NCBI GenBank assembly: GCA_035943635.1
Contig: DASZBX010000074.1
Location: forward strand, 23,836 to 87,835
Length of the DNA: 64,000 bases
Direction of reading: 5' to 3'
Source: DASZBX01 sp035943635
GTDB lineage: Bacteria > Actinomycetota > Actinomycetes > Streptomycetales > Catenulisporaceae
Shown here piece by piece: positions 25,039 to 32,476 of this stretch. Numbering within the stretch: the first letter of the stretch is position 1; each line of letters begins with the position of its first letter. A model generated the notes under the pieces. The model was not told the origin of the DNA. It made no database searches and saw only the letters and a program-made list of their open reading frames with translations. The position numbers were made by a program, and so were the translations under genes.

Positions 25039-25902
25039 ATGGTGGCAGCAGAAGGAAGCGTGGCCCCGGAGAGCTCGGCGGTCCGCGTCGCGTTGTGGCG
25101 GGCCCTGCACGTGCGGCTCGACCCGCCGCCGCACGTGCTCGACGACGAGATCGGCCTGCGGCTGGCCGCGCCGGACGACGGGTGGACGGACCGTCCGGAC
25201 ATGGATCCGCAGGGCACCCGGCCGTTCCGCGCGTCCATCGTGGCGCGGGCCCGGTTCATCGAGGACCTGGTCGCCGAGCAGGCGGGCGGTCCCGGCGTCG
25301 ACCAGTACGTGCTGCTCGGCGCCGGTCTGGACACGTTCGCCCAACGTCGGCCGGAGCTGGCCGCCGGGCTGCGGGTGTTCGAGGTCGACCAGCCCGACCC
25401 GCAGGAGTGGAAGCGGCGGCGGCTGGTCGAGCTCGGTTACGGCGTCCCGGACTGGCTCCGGTTCGTGCCGGTCGACTTCGAGGCCGGGCAGTCCTGGTGG
25501 GAGCGGCTGCCGGCGGCCGGGTTCGACGGCGGGCGCCCGGCGGTCGTGGCGGCCACCGGCGTGAGCATGTACCTGACCAGGGACGCGATCTCGGCCATGC
25601 TCTGCCGGATCGCGGCGCTGGCTCCGGGATCCACCCTGGCGATGACGTTCATGCCGCCGCTGGAGCTGCTGGACCCGGATTTGCGGCCCGGGATGGAGGC
25701 GGCGGCGCGCGGCGCGCAGGCGTCCGGCACGCCGTTCCTCAGCTTCTTCAGCCCGGAGCAGGCGGTGGATCTGGCCCGCGAGGCCGGATTCCGGGACGTG
25801 CGGCACGTGTCCGCAGCCACCCTCACCGAGCGCTACTTCGCCGACCGGACCGACGGCCTGCACACGTCGAACGGGGAAGAAATGCTGGTGGCGAACACAT
25901 AG
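25039..25902 (+). CDS. Class I SAM-dependent methyltransferase (TIGR00027 type)
   Basis: A 287-residue methyltransferase of the leucine-carboxyl-methyltransferase-like TIGR00027 group. Motif I is YVLLGAGLDTFAQR, the acidic residue after strand 2 is in VFEVDQPDPQEWKR, and VAATGVSMYLTRDAI is the family's substrate-side motif. No signal peptide. GAGGAGAACC precedes the ATG, 17 nt after the VOC gene. Actinobacteria have many paralogues, often in secondary metabolism; the substrate is unknown. Confidence 0.9.
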   Translation: MVAAEGSVAPESSAVRVALWRALHVRLDPPPHVLDDEIGLRLAAPDDGWTDRPDMDPQGTRPFRASIVARARFIEDLVAEQAGGPGVDQYVLLGAGLDTFAQRRPELAAGLRVFEVDQPDPQEWKRRRLVELGYGVPDWLRFVPVDFEAGQSWWERLPAAGFDGGRPAVVAATGVSMYLTRDAISAMLCRIAALAPGSTLAMTFMPPLELLDPDLRPGMEAAARGAQASGTPFLSFFSPEQAVDLAREAGFRDVRHVSAATLTERYFADRTDGLHTSNGEEMLVANT

Positions 25903-26151
25903 CGCGCCTGGCAGCCGGGTCGGCGGGACGCGGCGCGCCCCGGCGCGCCTGGCTGACTTGGCGCGGGTTCCCTCGAATTGGTGATGGCTGAGCCGATCGG
26001 GTCGCGGGACTCGCCGGGAGCATGGCGCCGATCGGGGTGAATACGCGCTCATCCTCGCATGATCGCTGGCCGTGAGGCAGTGCGCTGTCCTACCCTTCAG
26101 GAACCGGGCCGGCCGGACCCATCTCACCGATTCCAACTGCGTAGGGGATAT

Positions 26152-26625
26152 ATGAACGCCTTGCCGCCGATCGTGGATCACGACGAACGAGACGCCCTGG
26201 TGGTCCGCACCGACTACGGGGACGAAGAAGCGTGGCAGGCCGTGGTGAAGGCGCTCGGCGAGCCGTGGGCGGACGGCGAGCTGAAGTCGTTCGTGCACTT
26301 CGTCGACGATCCGATCTGGGCCGGCGCCAGCGTCGACCAGGTGTTGGCCGCGGTGGCCGGCGAGGAGTCGCTGGGCGTGGTCTTCATCGCCGACCAGGTG
26401 ACCATGCAGGCCGAACACCATGCGCTGCTCGCGGTGAACGCCTTCACCCGCGAGGAGTTGGGCGACGAGTGCTACGAGGAGACGGTCGAGTTCGGCCGCG
26501 AGTTCCGCACGGCGCCGATAGGAGTGCAGGACGTCTACGCGAACGTCCACGTCGCCAACCTGGGCTTCGAAGAGTACGCCGAAGGTGCCCGGGACTATCC
26601 CGAGGGCGTCTACCGGTCGTTCTGA
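26152..26625 (+). CDS. DUF6924-family protein
   Basis: A 157-residue acidic protein that begins MNALPPIVDHDERDALVVRTDYGDEEAW, the pattern of DUF6924 proteins, which are common in actinobacteria and uncharacterised. ATG 26152 has AGGGGAT just upstream and matches the family start better than an in-frame ATG at 26059. No membrane segment or catalytic motif is seen. A strong hairpin follows 190 bp later. Confidence 0.8.
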   Translation: MNALPPIVDHDERDALVVRTDYGDEEAWQAVVKALGEPWADGELKSFVHFVDDPIWAGASVDQVLAAVAGEESLGVVFIADQVTMQAEHHALLAVNAFTREELGDECYEETVEFGREFRTAPIGVQDVYANVHVANLGFEEYAEGARDYPEGVYRSF

Positions 26626-26657
26626 TCGGGGACTGCTCGCGTCGGCGACCGCGAGCT

Positions 26658-26836
26658 GTCGGTAACCGCTCTCTGCAGGTTACCGGTCCCGTCGGTAACC
26701 GCTCTCCGAACCGGCTGTCCGGCCGCGCGTTGCCGGACTGTGGCCGGGCCGAAGCCGGGCTCTGATTCGCCGCCGAGTTCGGCCGGGGTAGTCCGTACTC
26801 TGCTTCGCCGCCGAGACCGGCCGGGGCAGATCGTGC
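26658..26836. repeat. Short imperfect repeats in an intergenic region
   Basis: GTCGGTAACCGCTCTC occurs at 26658-26673 and 26691-26706. A second unit, containing TTCGCCGCCGAG and CGGCCGGGG, occurs twice 38 bp apart (26766 and 26804). No gene is seen in the surrounding gap 26626-26926. The repeats may have arisen by local duplication. Confidence 0.6.
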
Positions 26837-26859
26837 TCTGACAGCACCTGCCCCGGCCG
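26818..26859. terminator. Strong compound hairpin, probably bidirectional terminator
   Basis: Outer arms CGGCCGGGGCAG (26818-26829) and CTGCCCCGGCCG (26848-26859) are perfect 12-bp complements, and inner GTGCT/AGCAC extends the stem. It lies between the convergent DUF6924 gene and the low-complexity membrane-protein gene. Confidence 0.75.
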
Positions 26860-26926
26860 CTCTCGACCCGATCTGCCCGACCAAACCGATCTGCCCGGCC
26901 TACCTGATCAACCTGACCAACCCGGC

Positions 26927-27478
26927 CTACCCGGTCGTCCCGCCGATCGCTCCGCCGATGAGCGACCCGACCGCGCCGGCCAACCCGCCCACCAACCCGC
27001 CCAGCAGTCCCTGATCCGCGGTCGGCGTGGCCGACGGCGAACCGCCCGACCCCGCACCAGACCCAGACCCCGAACCCGGTCCCGGTCCCGTGGTCGGCGC
27101 GGACGCCCCAGTCGGCCCGACCGTCCTGGTCGCGCCGCCCGCGGGCCTGCTCGCGCCGCCGGGGGAGTGGCCCGATGCCGGTCCGGACGGGTCGCCGGTG
27201 CCCGGGCCCGTCCCGCCGTCGGCCGAGCCCGCGCCGAGTCCGCCGAGCGGCGCGGGGGCGAGCGTCCCGCCCTGCGCGCCGCCGGACGCGTACGGGCCCC
27301 CGCCGGGCGCCGGGCTGCCGGTGGCCGAGGAGTTGCCGTGGAAGAGGACGAACGCCCCCGCGATCAGCGCCATCCCGGCCGCTGCGGAGGCCAGGGCCTC
27401 CGCCGCCTTGCGCAGGGGCCCGGCCTCGCGGCGCGGCCAGCCGCGCCGGCCCCGTGGCCGCCACCCTATTCGAAGCAT
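26927..27478 (-). CDS. Low-complexity membrane-anchored protein
   Basis: A 183-residue protein with a basic N-terminus (RPRGRRGWPRRE), one hydrophobic helix (about residues 29-47, AAGMALIAGAFVLF), a long Gly/Ser/Pro/Thr-rich extracytoplasmic stretch, and a C-terminal glycine-zipper-like helix (GGLVGGLAGAVGSLIGGAIGG). I recognise no family. The ATG lacks a clear ribosome-binding site. Codon use favours a real gene, but its repetitive composition calls for caution. Confidence 0.55.
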   Translation of the reverse strand: MLRIGWRPRGRRGWPRREAGPLRKAAEALASAAAGMALIAGAFVLFHGNSSATGSPAPGGGPYASGGAQGGTLAPAPLGGLGAGSADGGTGPGTGDPSGPASGHSPGGASRPAGGATRTVGPTGASAPTTGPGPGSGSGSGAGSGGSPSATPTADQGLLGGLVGGLAGAVGSLIGGAIGGTTG

Positions 27479-27893
27479 GCGATTCTGCCTATCCGTGTTC
27501 GTCCGACCACTGTCAGATCACCATCGTGGTGGATGCCGGGGATGTATGGGGCCGAATGTGCGAAGAAATACCTTCCCCGGGTGGTTTTCCAGGCAAAGTT
27601 TTGGCCAGGTCACCGGCCGTGCGGTGGGGTCCGGAGAACGCCGGCCCGCGGTGTGCGCCCCCTGAGCCCCATCCGCCCCACGCACCCCGTACGCCACCCC
27701 CCGGGCGCTCCCCTCCGCCCCGGCCCCCGCGCCCCGCCCGTGAACCCCGCTCTCCCCGGCATCCCGCCGCCCGACCGGCTCCGGACACAGGACGGCCCCC
27801 GCCTGGATGCGTCAGAGGCGGGGGCCGTGGTCTTGCGGGACGAACCGGGCGGGCAGATCGTGTCCGCCCGGCCCGTCCGGTCACTGCGGGGTA
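27479..27893. other. Intergenic region with no gene recognised
   Basis: This 415-bp stretch lies between two minus-strand genes. The only clear element is the hairpin at 27792-27828. The open frames present are extremely proline/arginine-rich and look like antisense composition effects. Confidence 0.6.
27792..27828 (-). terminator. Hairpin terminator of the chaplin-like gene
   Basis: Perfect 13-bp arms, ACGGCCCCCGCCT (27792-27804) and AGGCGGGGGCCGT (27816-27828), enclose an 11-nt loop about 65 bp after the stop codon of the chaplin-like gene. Confidence 0.85.
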
Positions 27894-28463
27894 CTAGCTG
27901 ATCGAGCAGGTGGTGCCGTGCAGGTGGTCGTGCACGGCCGAGATGCCCACGTTGGTGCCGCACAGCTCGACCGGCACGGTCGCGCCGAGGTTCACCACGT
28001 TGCCGGAGATGGTGCCGCCGGAGTACTCCGACGTGCCGACGGCGGACGCGAGCGGCCCTGCGGTGCCGAAGCTGCAGGTGGTGCTGTCGGCCAGTTCCTC
28101 GGTTCCGGCGACGTCCGCGTTGGTGCCGCAGACCTCGGCCGGCACGCCCAGGGCCACGTTCGCCACGTTGCCGGACACGGTGCCGCCGTTGTGGGTGGCG
28201 TAGCCGGCGACCTCCGCGGTGTGGGCCGCGGTGCAGTCGGTGCCCATGAACTCGTTGGTGAACGACCCGCCGTTGACGCCGGTCCCGCACAGCAGGACGG
28301 GAACCTCGCCGGCGGCGCCGACCACGGTGCCGGACACGGTGCCGTGGCTGTTGGAGGCGTCTCCGGAGACGGTGGCGTCCGCGTAGGCAGCGCCCCCGAC
28401 ACCGATGACCAGTCCGGAGGCGGCGGCGGCGAGCGCCAGCCCGCGCTTGGCAAACCCATGCAT
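27894..28463 (-). CDS. Secreted protein with three chaplin-like modules
   Basis: Chaplins are small hydrophobic surface proteins that form amyloid layers on aerial hyphae and spores. This 189-residue protein has a Sec signal peptide (AKRGLALAAAASGLVIGVGGAAYA). Three modules of about 50 residues follow, each with a VSGxV-type start, a VPVxxCGT/VPAEVCGT core and a second Cys about 20 residues later. Known long chaplins have two modules plus an LPXTG anchor and short ones have one; three modules without an anchor is unusual. ATG 28463 is chosen because the signal peptide starts there. A strong terminator follows. Confidence 0.8.
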   Translation of the reverse strand: MHGFAKRGLALAAAASGLVIGVGGAAYADATVSGDASNSHGTVSGTVVGAAGEVPVLLCGTGVNGGSFTNEFMGTDCTAAHTAEVAGYATHNGGTVSGNVANVALGVPAEVCGTNADVAGTEELADSTTCSFGTAGPLASAVGTSEYSGGTISGNVVNLGATVPVELCGTNVGISAVHDHLHGTTCSIS

Positions 28464-28734
28464 CTTTGTAGACCTCAGTTGCTCTAGACGTCGGTGGGAG
28501 ACCCTTGACAATCTCCCCTTCGCACTGGCGCAACGAAGCACCGCGGCCCCGGTTACGTGGCCCCGGGCGAAGATCGCCGGGATTCCCCCGGTCGGCCCAA
28601 TACACGCCAATCGGCTCAATGGCTCTGCAGACCTGTGGGTATGCCGACGGGCCGGCGTCCCGGCCGGGGCCGGTGCGCCGGCCCGTGCGGGTCGGTCGGG
28701 TGAAGCGGTGGTGCGGGGGCGGGCGCCCGGCGGC

Positions 28735-29736
28735 TCAGCGGGTGAGCTTGGGCAGGACCTCGCGGCCGAAGGCCGAGATCCACTCCTCCTGGTTGCGGCC
28801 CACGTTGTGCAGGTACACCCGGTCGAAGCCGAGGTCGAGGTAGCGCTGCACCTCGGCCCGGTGCACGTCCGGGTCGGAGCTGATCACCATCCGGCCCTCG
28901 AAGTCCTCCGGCCGGACCAGCTTGGCCATCTGCTCGAAGTGGAACGGCGAGCGGATGTCGCCCTTGTCGAACTTCATCCCGCCGTTGGGCCACTCGGTGA
29001 CCGCGTTGGCCAGGGCCTGCTCGTCCGTCTCGGCCCAGGACAGGTGCAGCTGGAGCACCTTGGGCATGGTCTCCGGGTCGCGGCCGGACTCCCGGGCGCC
29101 CTCGGCGAACTTGCCGAGCACCATCTCGATCTTGGCCGGGGCCGCGCCGGGGGTGATGATCCCGTCGGCCAGCTTGCCGGTCTTCTTGGCGTTGATCGGC
29201 CCGGCGGTGGCGATATAGATCTCCGGCGACTGCTCCGGCATGGTCCACAGCCGGGTGCTCTCCAGGGTGAAGTACTGGCCGGAGTGCTTGACCTCCTTGC
29301 CGCTGTGCCCGCTGGCGAACAGCTTCTTGATCACCTCGATCGCCTCGAACATCCGGGCGCTGCGCTCGGGCGCCTCGGGCCAGTAGCCGCCGACCACGTG
29401 CTCGTTCAGCGCCTCGCCGGCCCCGATGCCGAGCCAGTGCCGGCCCGGGTACATCGCGGCCAGGGTGGCCGAGGCCTGGGCCACCAGGGCCGGGTGCATC
29501 TTGAAGGACGGGCAGGTCACGCCGGGTCCCAGGTCCCCGGTGGTCTTCAGGCCCACGGCGCTGAGCACGTTCCAGACGAACGCCGCGTTGCCCTGCCGCG
29601 GGACCCAGGGCTGGAAGTGGTCGGCCGCCATCACGCCGCTGAACCCGGCCGCCTCCGCGTTCGCGCAGTAGTCGACGACCTCGTTGGGGCCGAATTGTTC
29701 GAGCATCGCCGCGTAACCGATGTGGGGTGCGCTCAT
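28735..29736 (-). CDS. F420-dependent LLM-class oxidoreductase (G6PDH-related)
   Basis: A luciferase-like TIM-barrel oxidoreductase that uses coenzyme F420. IGYAAMLEQFGPNEVVDYCANAEAAGF and VMAADHFQPW match the F420-dependent glucose-6-phosphate dehydrogenase-related family (TIGR03557 type), as do GAGEALNEHVVGGYWP and IATAGPINAKKTGKLADG. Length 333 aa. GGGAGGACC lies before the ATG. True Fgd enzymes prefer glucose 6-phosphate, but many relatives act on other substrates, so the substrate is left open. Confidence 0.88.
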   Translation of the reverse strand: MSAPHIGYAAMLEQFGPNEVVDYCANAEAAGFSGVMAADHFQPWVPRQGNAAFVWNVLSAVGLKTTGDLGPGVTCPSFKMHPALVAQASATLAAMYPGRHWLGIGAGEALNEHVVGGYWPEAPERSARMFEAIEVIKKLFASGHSGKEVKHSGQYFTLESTRLWTMPEQSPEIYIATAGPINAKKTGKLADGIITPGAAPAKIEMVLGKFAEGARESGRDPETMPKVLQLHLSWAETDEQALANAVTEWPNGGMKFDKGDIRSPFHFEQMAKLVRPEDFEGRMVISSDPDVHRAEVQRYLDLGFDRVYLHNVGRNQEEWISAFGREVLPKLTR

Positions 29737-29964
29737 GAGTCAGGTCCTCCCGGTCCGGTGCCCGGCTAAGCAGGCTCGTTGTTTCGACTGTCAGTCTAGT
29801 CGGTGAGCCTCGGTGGTTACCGGGCGGTACGCGGGGTCCAGGCGGCCCGGGGACGGCCTCGGCGTACGCTCCGGGACGCCCGCGCCCGGCCCTGGAACTC
29901 CGGCCAAAGCTTGATCGTTATATCTCACTTTCTCGGCGCAGCTATGAAACCGGTGTCGGCGGGT

Positions 29965-30636
29965 ATGGTCGCAATCGTGCGCCTTGACCATGTGTCCTAT
30001 GCCGTCGACATCGATTCTTTTCCGTCGACCGTCTCCCGTCTCGGATCGCTGCTGGGGGCCTCGTTCAGCGACGGGGGCCTGCACCCGCGGTTCGGTACCC
30101 GCAACGCGATCCTGCCGCTGGCCGGCGGAGCCTATGTGGAGGTGGTGACCCCGCTGGACCATCCGGCCACCGACTCCGCGCCGTTCGGCCAGGCGGTCAA
30201 ACGCCGGGCCGCGCTCGGCGGCGGCTGGCTCGGCTGGGTGGTCGGGGTCGAGGACCTGACCCCGTTCGAGGCCAGGCTCGGCCGCGACGCCAAGCCGGCC
30301 ACCCGGCACCGCCCGGACGGCACCCTGCTGGAGTGGCGCCAGATCGGCATCCTGGAGCTGATCGACGACCCGCAGCTGCCCTACCTGATCCAGTGGGCCG
30401 GCGGCCCCGACCTGCACCCGTCCGCGGGCGCGTCCGGGCACGTCGCGATCGACAAGCTGGAGATCTCCGGCAACCGGACCGAGGTGCTCGAGTGGCTCGG
30501 CACCAAGGACGAGGACCCGCTGCCGCAGGTGCACGTCAACTGGCTCGCCCCGGCCGACGTGCAGAACGCCTACGACGAGGCCGGCCTGGTCGCGGTCGAC
30601 TTCCTCACCCCGAACGGCCTGATCCGGATCGACTGA
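29965..30636 (+). CDS. VOC / glyoxalase-like domain protein
   Basis: A protein of about 223 residues of the larger glyoxalase-like type. RLDHVSYAVDIDSF starts the first half. GAYVEVVTPLDHPATDS and GGWLGWVVGVEDL match the internal repeat. The start is uncertain: ATG 29944, ATG 29965 and GTG 29977 are all in frame, and none has a good Shine-Dalgarno. A TTGATC...TATATC promoter-like stretch just upstream (29911-29926) suggests a short leader. The alpha/beta hydrolase gene follows 16 nt later. Confidence 0.8.
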   Translation: MVAIVRLDHVSYAVDIDSFPSTVSRLGSLLGASFSDGGLHPRFGTRNAILPLAGGAYVEVVTPLDHPATDSAPFGQAVKRRAALGGGWLGWVVGVEDLTPFEARLGRDAKPATRHRPDGTLLEWRQIGILELIDDPQLPYLIQWAGGPDLHPSAGASGHVAIDKLEISGNRTEVLEWLGTKDEDPLPQVHVNWLAPADVQNAYDEAGLVAVDFLTPNGLIRID

Positions 30637-30652
30637 GATTTCGGGCAGACCT

Positions 30653-31483
30653 GTGGAGTTCATAGCGGAGACGACCGCCGACGGCGTCACGGAACGGCTG
30701 TTCACTCTCGGCGAGGTTCCCGGCGTGCTGTGGACGCCCGCCGGTGCCGGCCTCCCGCGCCCGCTGGTCCTGATGGGCCACGGCGGCGGCCAGCACAAGA
30801 AGGCCCCGGGCATCCTGGCCCGTGCCCGGCGCTTCGTGACCGCCTGCGGGTTCGCGGTGGCCGCGATCGACGCGCCGGGGCACGGGGACCGGCCGCTGAC
30901 CGAGGCCGAGCAGCGGGAGTACGCGGACCTGCAGCGGCGGATCGTGGCCGGCCAGGTGGCCGGTCCCGAGCTGATCCAAGCCGGGGCCGAACGCGCCGCC
31001 CGGGCCCTTCCCGAGTGGATCGCGGTCCTGGACGCGCTCCAGGCGGCCGGCCACACCGCGGGCCCGGTCGGCTACTGGGGCGTGTCGATGGGCGCCGTGG
31101 TCGGCGTGCCGCTGGCGGCGGCCGAGCCGCGGATCGTCGCGGCGGTCTTCGGCCTGGTCGGCGACGCGCTGGCCGAGGCGGCGGACCGGGTGACCGTCCC
31201 GATCGAGTTCCTGCTGCAGTGGGACGACGAACTGGTCTCCCGCGCCTCGGGCCTGGCCCTGTTCGACGCCTTCGGCTCGGCCGAGAAGACCCTGCACGCC
31301 AATCCGGGCCGGCACGGCGCGCTGCCGGCGTTCGAGGTCGACAGCTCGGCGAGCTTCTTCCGGCGGCACCTCAGCTCACAACGACCTGCGCCGGCGCCGC
31401 CGCGTCCGGGGACTTCTCCTGGTAGCCGAGCAGGTCGCCGGGCTGGCAGTCGAGTTCCCGGCACAGGGCGGTCAGGGTGCTGA
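30653..31483 (+). CDS. Alpha/beta hydrolase (dienelactone-hydrolase-like)
   Basis: A cytoplasmic serine hydrolase. LVLMGHGGGQHK is the oxyanion-region motif, the nucleophile Ser is in YWGVSMGAV (GxSxG), an Asp is in LLQWDDELV and a His in PGRHGAL. The folded domain ends near FFRRHLSS (about residue 243). The last ~33 residues (APAPPRPGTSPG...) are low-complexity and lie antisense to the XRE gene, so they may be a read-through extension. The start is GTG 30653, 16 nt after the VOC gene; the ribosome-binding site is weak. Substrate unknown. Confidence 0.82.
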   Translation: MEFIAETTADGVTERLFTLGEVPGVLWTPAGAGLPRPLVLMGHGGGQHKKAPGILARARRFVTACGFAVAAIDAPGHGDRPLTEAEQREYADLQRRIVAGQVAGPELIQAGAERAARALPEWIAVLDALQAAGHTAGPVGYWGVSMGAVVGVPLAAAEPRIVAAVFGLVGDALAEAADRVTVPIEFLLQWDDELVSRASGLALFDAFGSAEKTLHANPGRHGALPAFEVDSSASFFRRHLSSQRPAPAPPRPGTSPGSRAGRRAGSRVPGTGRSGC

Positions 31484-31640
31484 AACGGATCGCCCGGGCC
31501 CGGCCGTTCTTGAGCACGGACAGGTTCACCACGGTCACCCCGACCCGGTCGGCCAGCTCGGTCAGCGTCATTCCGCGCTCTTCGAGCAGCCGGTCCAGGT
31601 GCACGGAGATGGCGTGCGGCTCCGCTTCGTCCGCTCCCAT
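31371..31640 (-). CDS. XRE-family small regulator (YozG-like)
   Basis: An 89-residue Cro/CI-type DNA-binding protein. The helix-turn-helix is MTLTELADRVGVTVVNLSVLKNGRARAIRFSTLTALC, and ELDCQPGDLLGY is the common end of the YozG subgroup. Its start codon shares a base with the stop of the DUF2975 gene (TGATG), so the two are co-expressed. Such pairs (membrane DUF2975 protein plus small XRE) are widespread. Its 3' end overlaps the convergent alpha/beta hydrolase gene by about 113 bp. Confidence 0.88.
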   Translation of the reverse strand: MGADEAEPHAISVHLDRLLEERGMTLTELADRVGVTVVNLSVLKNGRARAIRFSTLTALCRELDCQPGDLLGYQEKSPDAAAPAQVVVS

Positions 31641-32344
31641 CAGACGGTGCCCTCCAGGTCCTCGTGCATGGTGACGCCGATCCGCATGATCCGGGCGAAG
31701 GACAGTATCCCTAATCCGGTGAACAACAGGGACAGGATCGGCTCGTAGGTCACGCCGCTGCCCAGTTCGCCGCCGGAATTCGCGATCATGCTGTGCAGCA
31801 GCTTCAGGCGCCCTATCTGCACCAAAGCCGGCTGTATCAGTGACCCGACCAACAAGAACCAGCCGAGTCCGCGCAGTCGCCCGGCGATCGCATCGGTATA
31901 GATGCCGTGTCTGGCCGCGTTGCGCACGAGCAGATACACCAGCAGCACGCTGCCGACCAGGAGCAGCGTCGTCGGCAGTTCCTCCAAGGTGTACCAGAGC
32001 CGCTGCGCCGCTGATGGATGTAGCACGCAGAGATGGTAGCCGTTCGTCATCAGGTCGACGCCCGGCCTGGCCTGGCCGATCAGCCCCTGGGAGTCGGTCC
32101 CGCTCGACACGCTGTCGGTGTCGGCGCAGATGGCGGCCGTGTGCCCGAAGCCGAGGTAGCTGCCGCTGCCGAAGATCGTCGTGGCGATGACGGCCGCGAA
32201 GCCCAGGACGATCAGGCCGAGCAGCATCGTGGCGGCCGTGGTCAGCGGCTCCAGCGGATCGCGCGGCCGCTCTCGCCGCCGCTCCCGTCTCCTCCTCTTC
32301 CGCGCCCCTGCGCCCATCCCCGCCGCCCCGATCGAATTCCGCAT
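31640..32344 (-). CDS. DUF2975 membrane protein
   Basis: A 234-residue membrane protein with about four hydrophobic segments. A basic N-terminus (KRRRRERRRERPRD) precedes helix 1 (about residues 33-55). A ~70-residue outside loop contains two cysteines (AAICADT, YHLCVL). Helices then follow near 125-145, 165-185 and 205-225. ATG 32344 is favoured because GGAGGGGG lies 8 nt upstream. It forms a translationally coupled pair with the XRE regulator. Function in this family is unknown; a membrane signal controlling the regulator is one possibility. Confidence 0.82.
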   Translation of the reverse strand: MRNSIGAAGMGAGARKRRRRERRRERPRDPLEPLTTAATMLLGLIVLGFAAVIATTIFGSGSYLGFGHTAAICADTDSVSSGTDSQGLIGQARPGVDLMTNGYHLCVLHPSAAQRLWYTLEELPTTLLLVGSVLLVYLLVRNAARHGIYTDAIAGRLRGLGWFLLVGSLIQPALVQIGRLKLLHSMIANSGGELGSGVTYEPILSLLFTGLGILSFARIMRIGVTMHEDLEGTV

Positions 32345-32360
32345 CTTGACGCCCCCTCCG

Positions 32361-32410
32361 TATCGTTTTCCGATGCTATCGATAAACGATGCCATCGATA
32401 GTCGATACTG
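32361..32410. promoter_or_regulatory. Cluster of TATCGAT-type repeats
   Basis: Within 50 bp upstream of the DUF2975/XRE operon, the motif recurs as TATCGTTTTC, CTATCGATAAACG (32376-32388), CCATCGATAG (32392-32401) and GTCGATACTG. The TATCGATA palindrome with spaced half-sites suggests multiple binding of the co-encoded XRE regulator. The region is AT-rich compared with its surroundings and also holds the operon promoter. Confidence 0.6.
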
Positions 32411-32476
32411 TCAAGTCCGCCCAGCCGCCGCCGAGCCTCGTTGACACCGGCCGGGCCGGCGGCTAGACACAGGAAG

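Noticed and set aside
28735..29736. Naming the LLM oxidoreductase fgd
   Set aside because: Relatives of Fgd have varied substrates; glucose-6-phosphate specificity cannot be read from the sequence.
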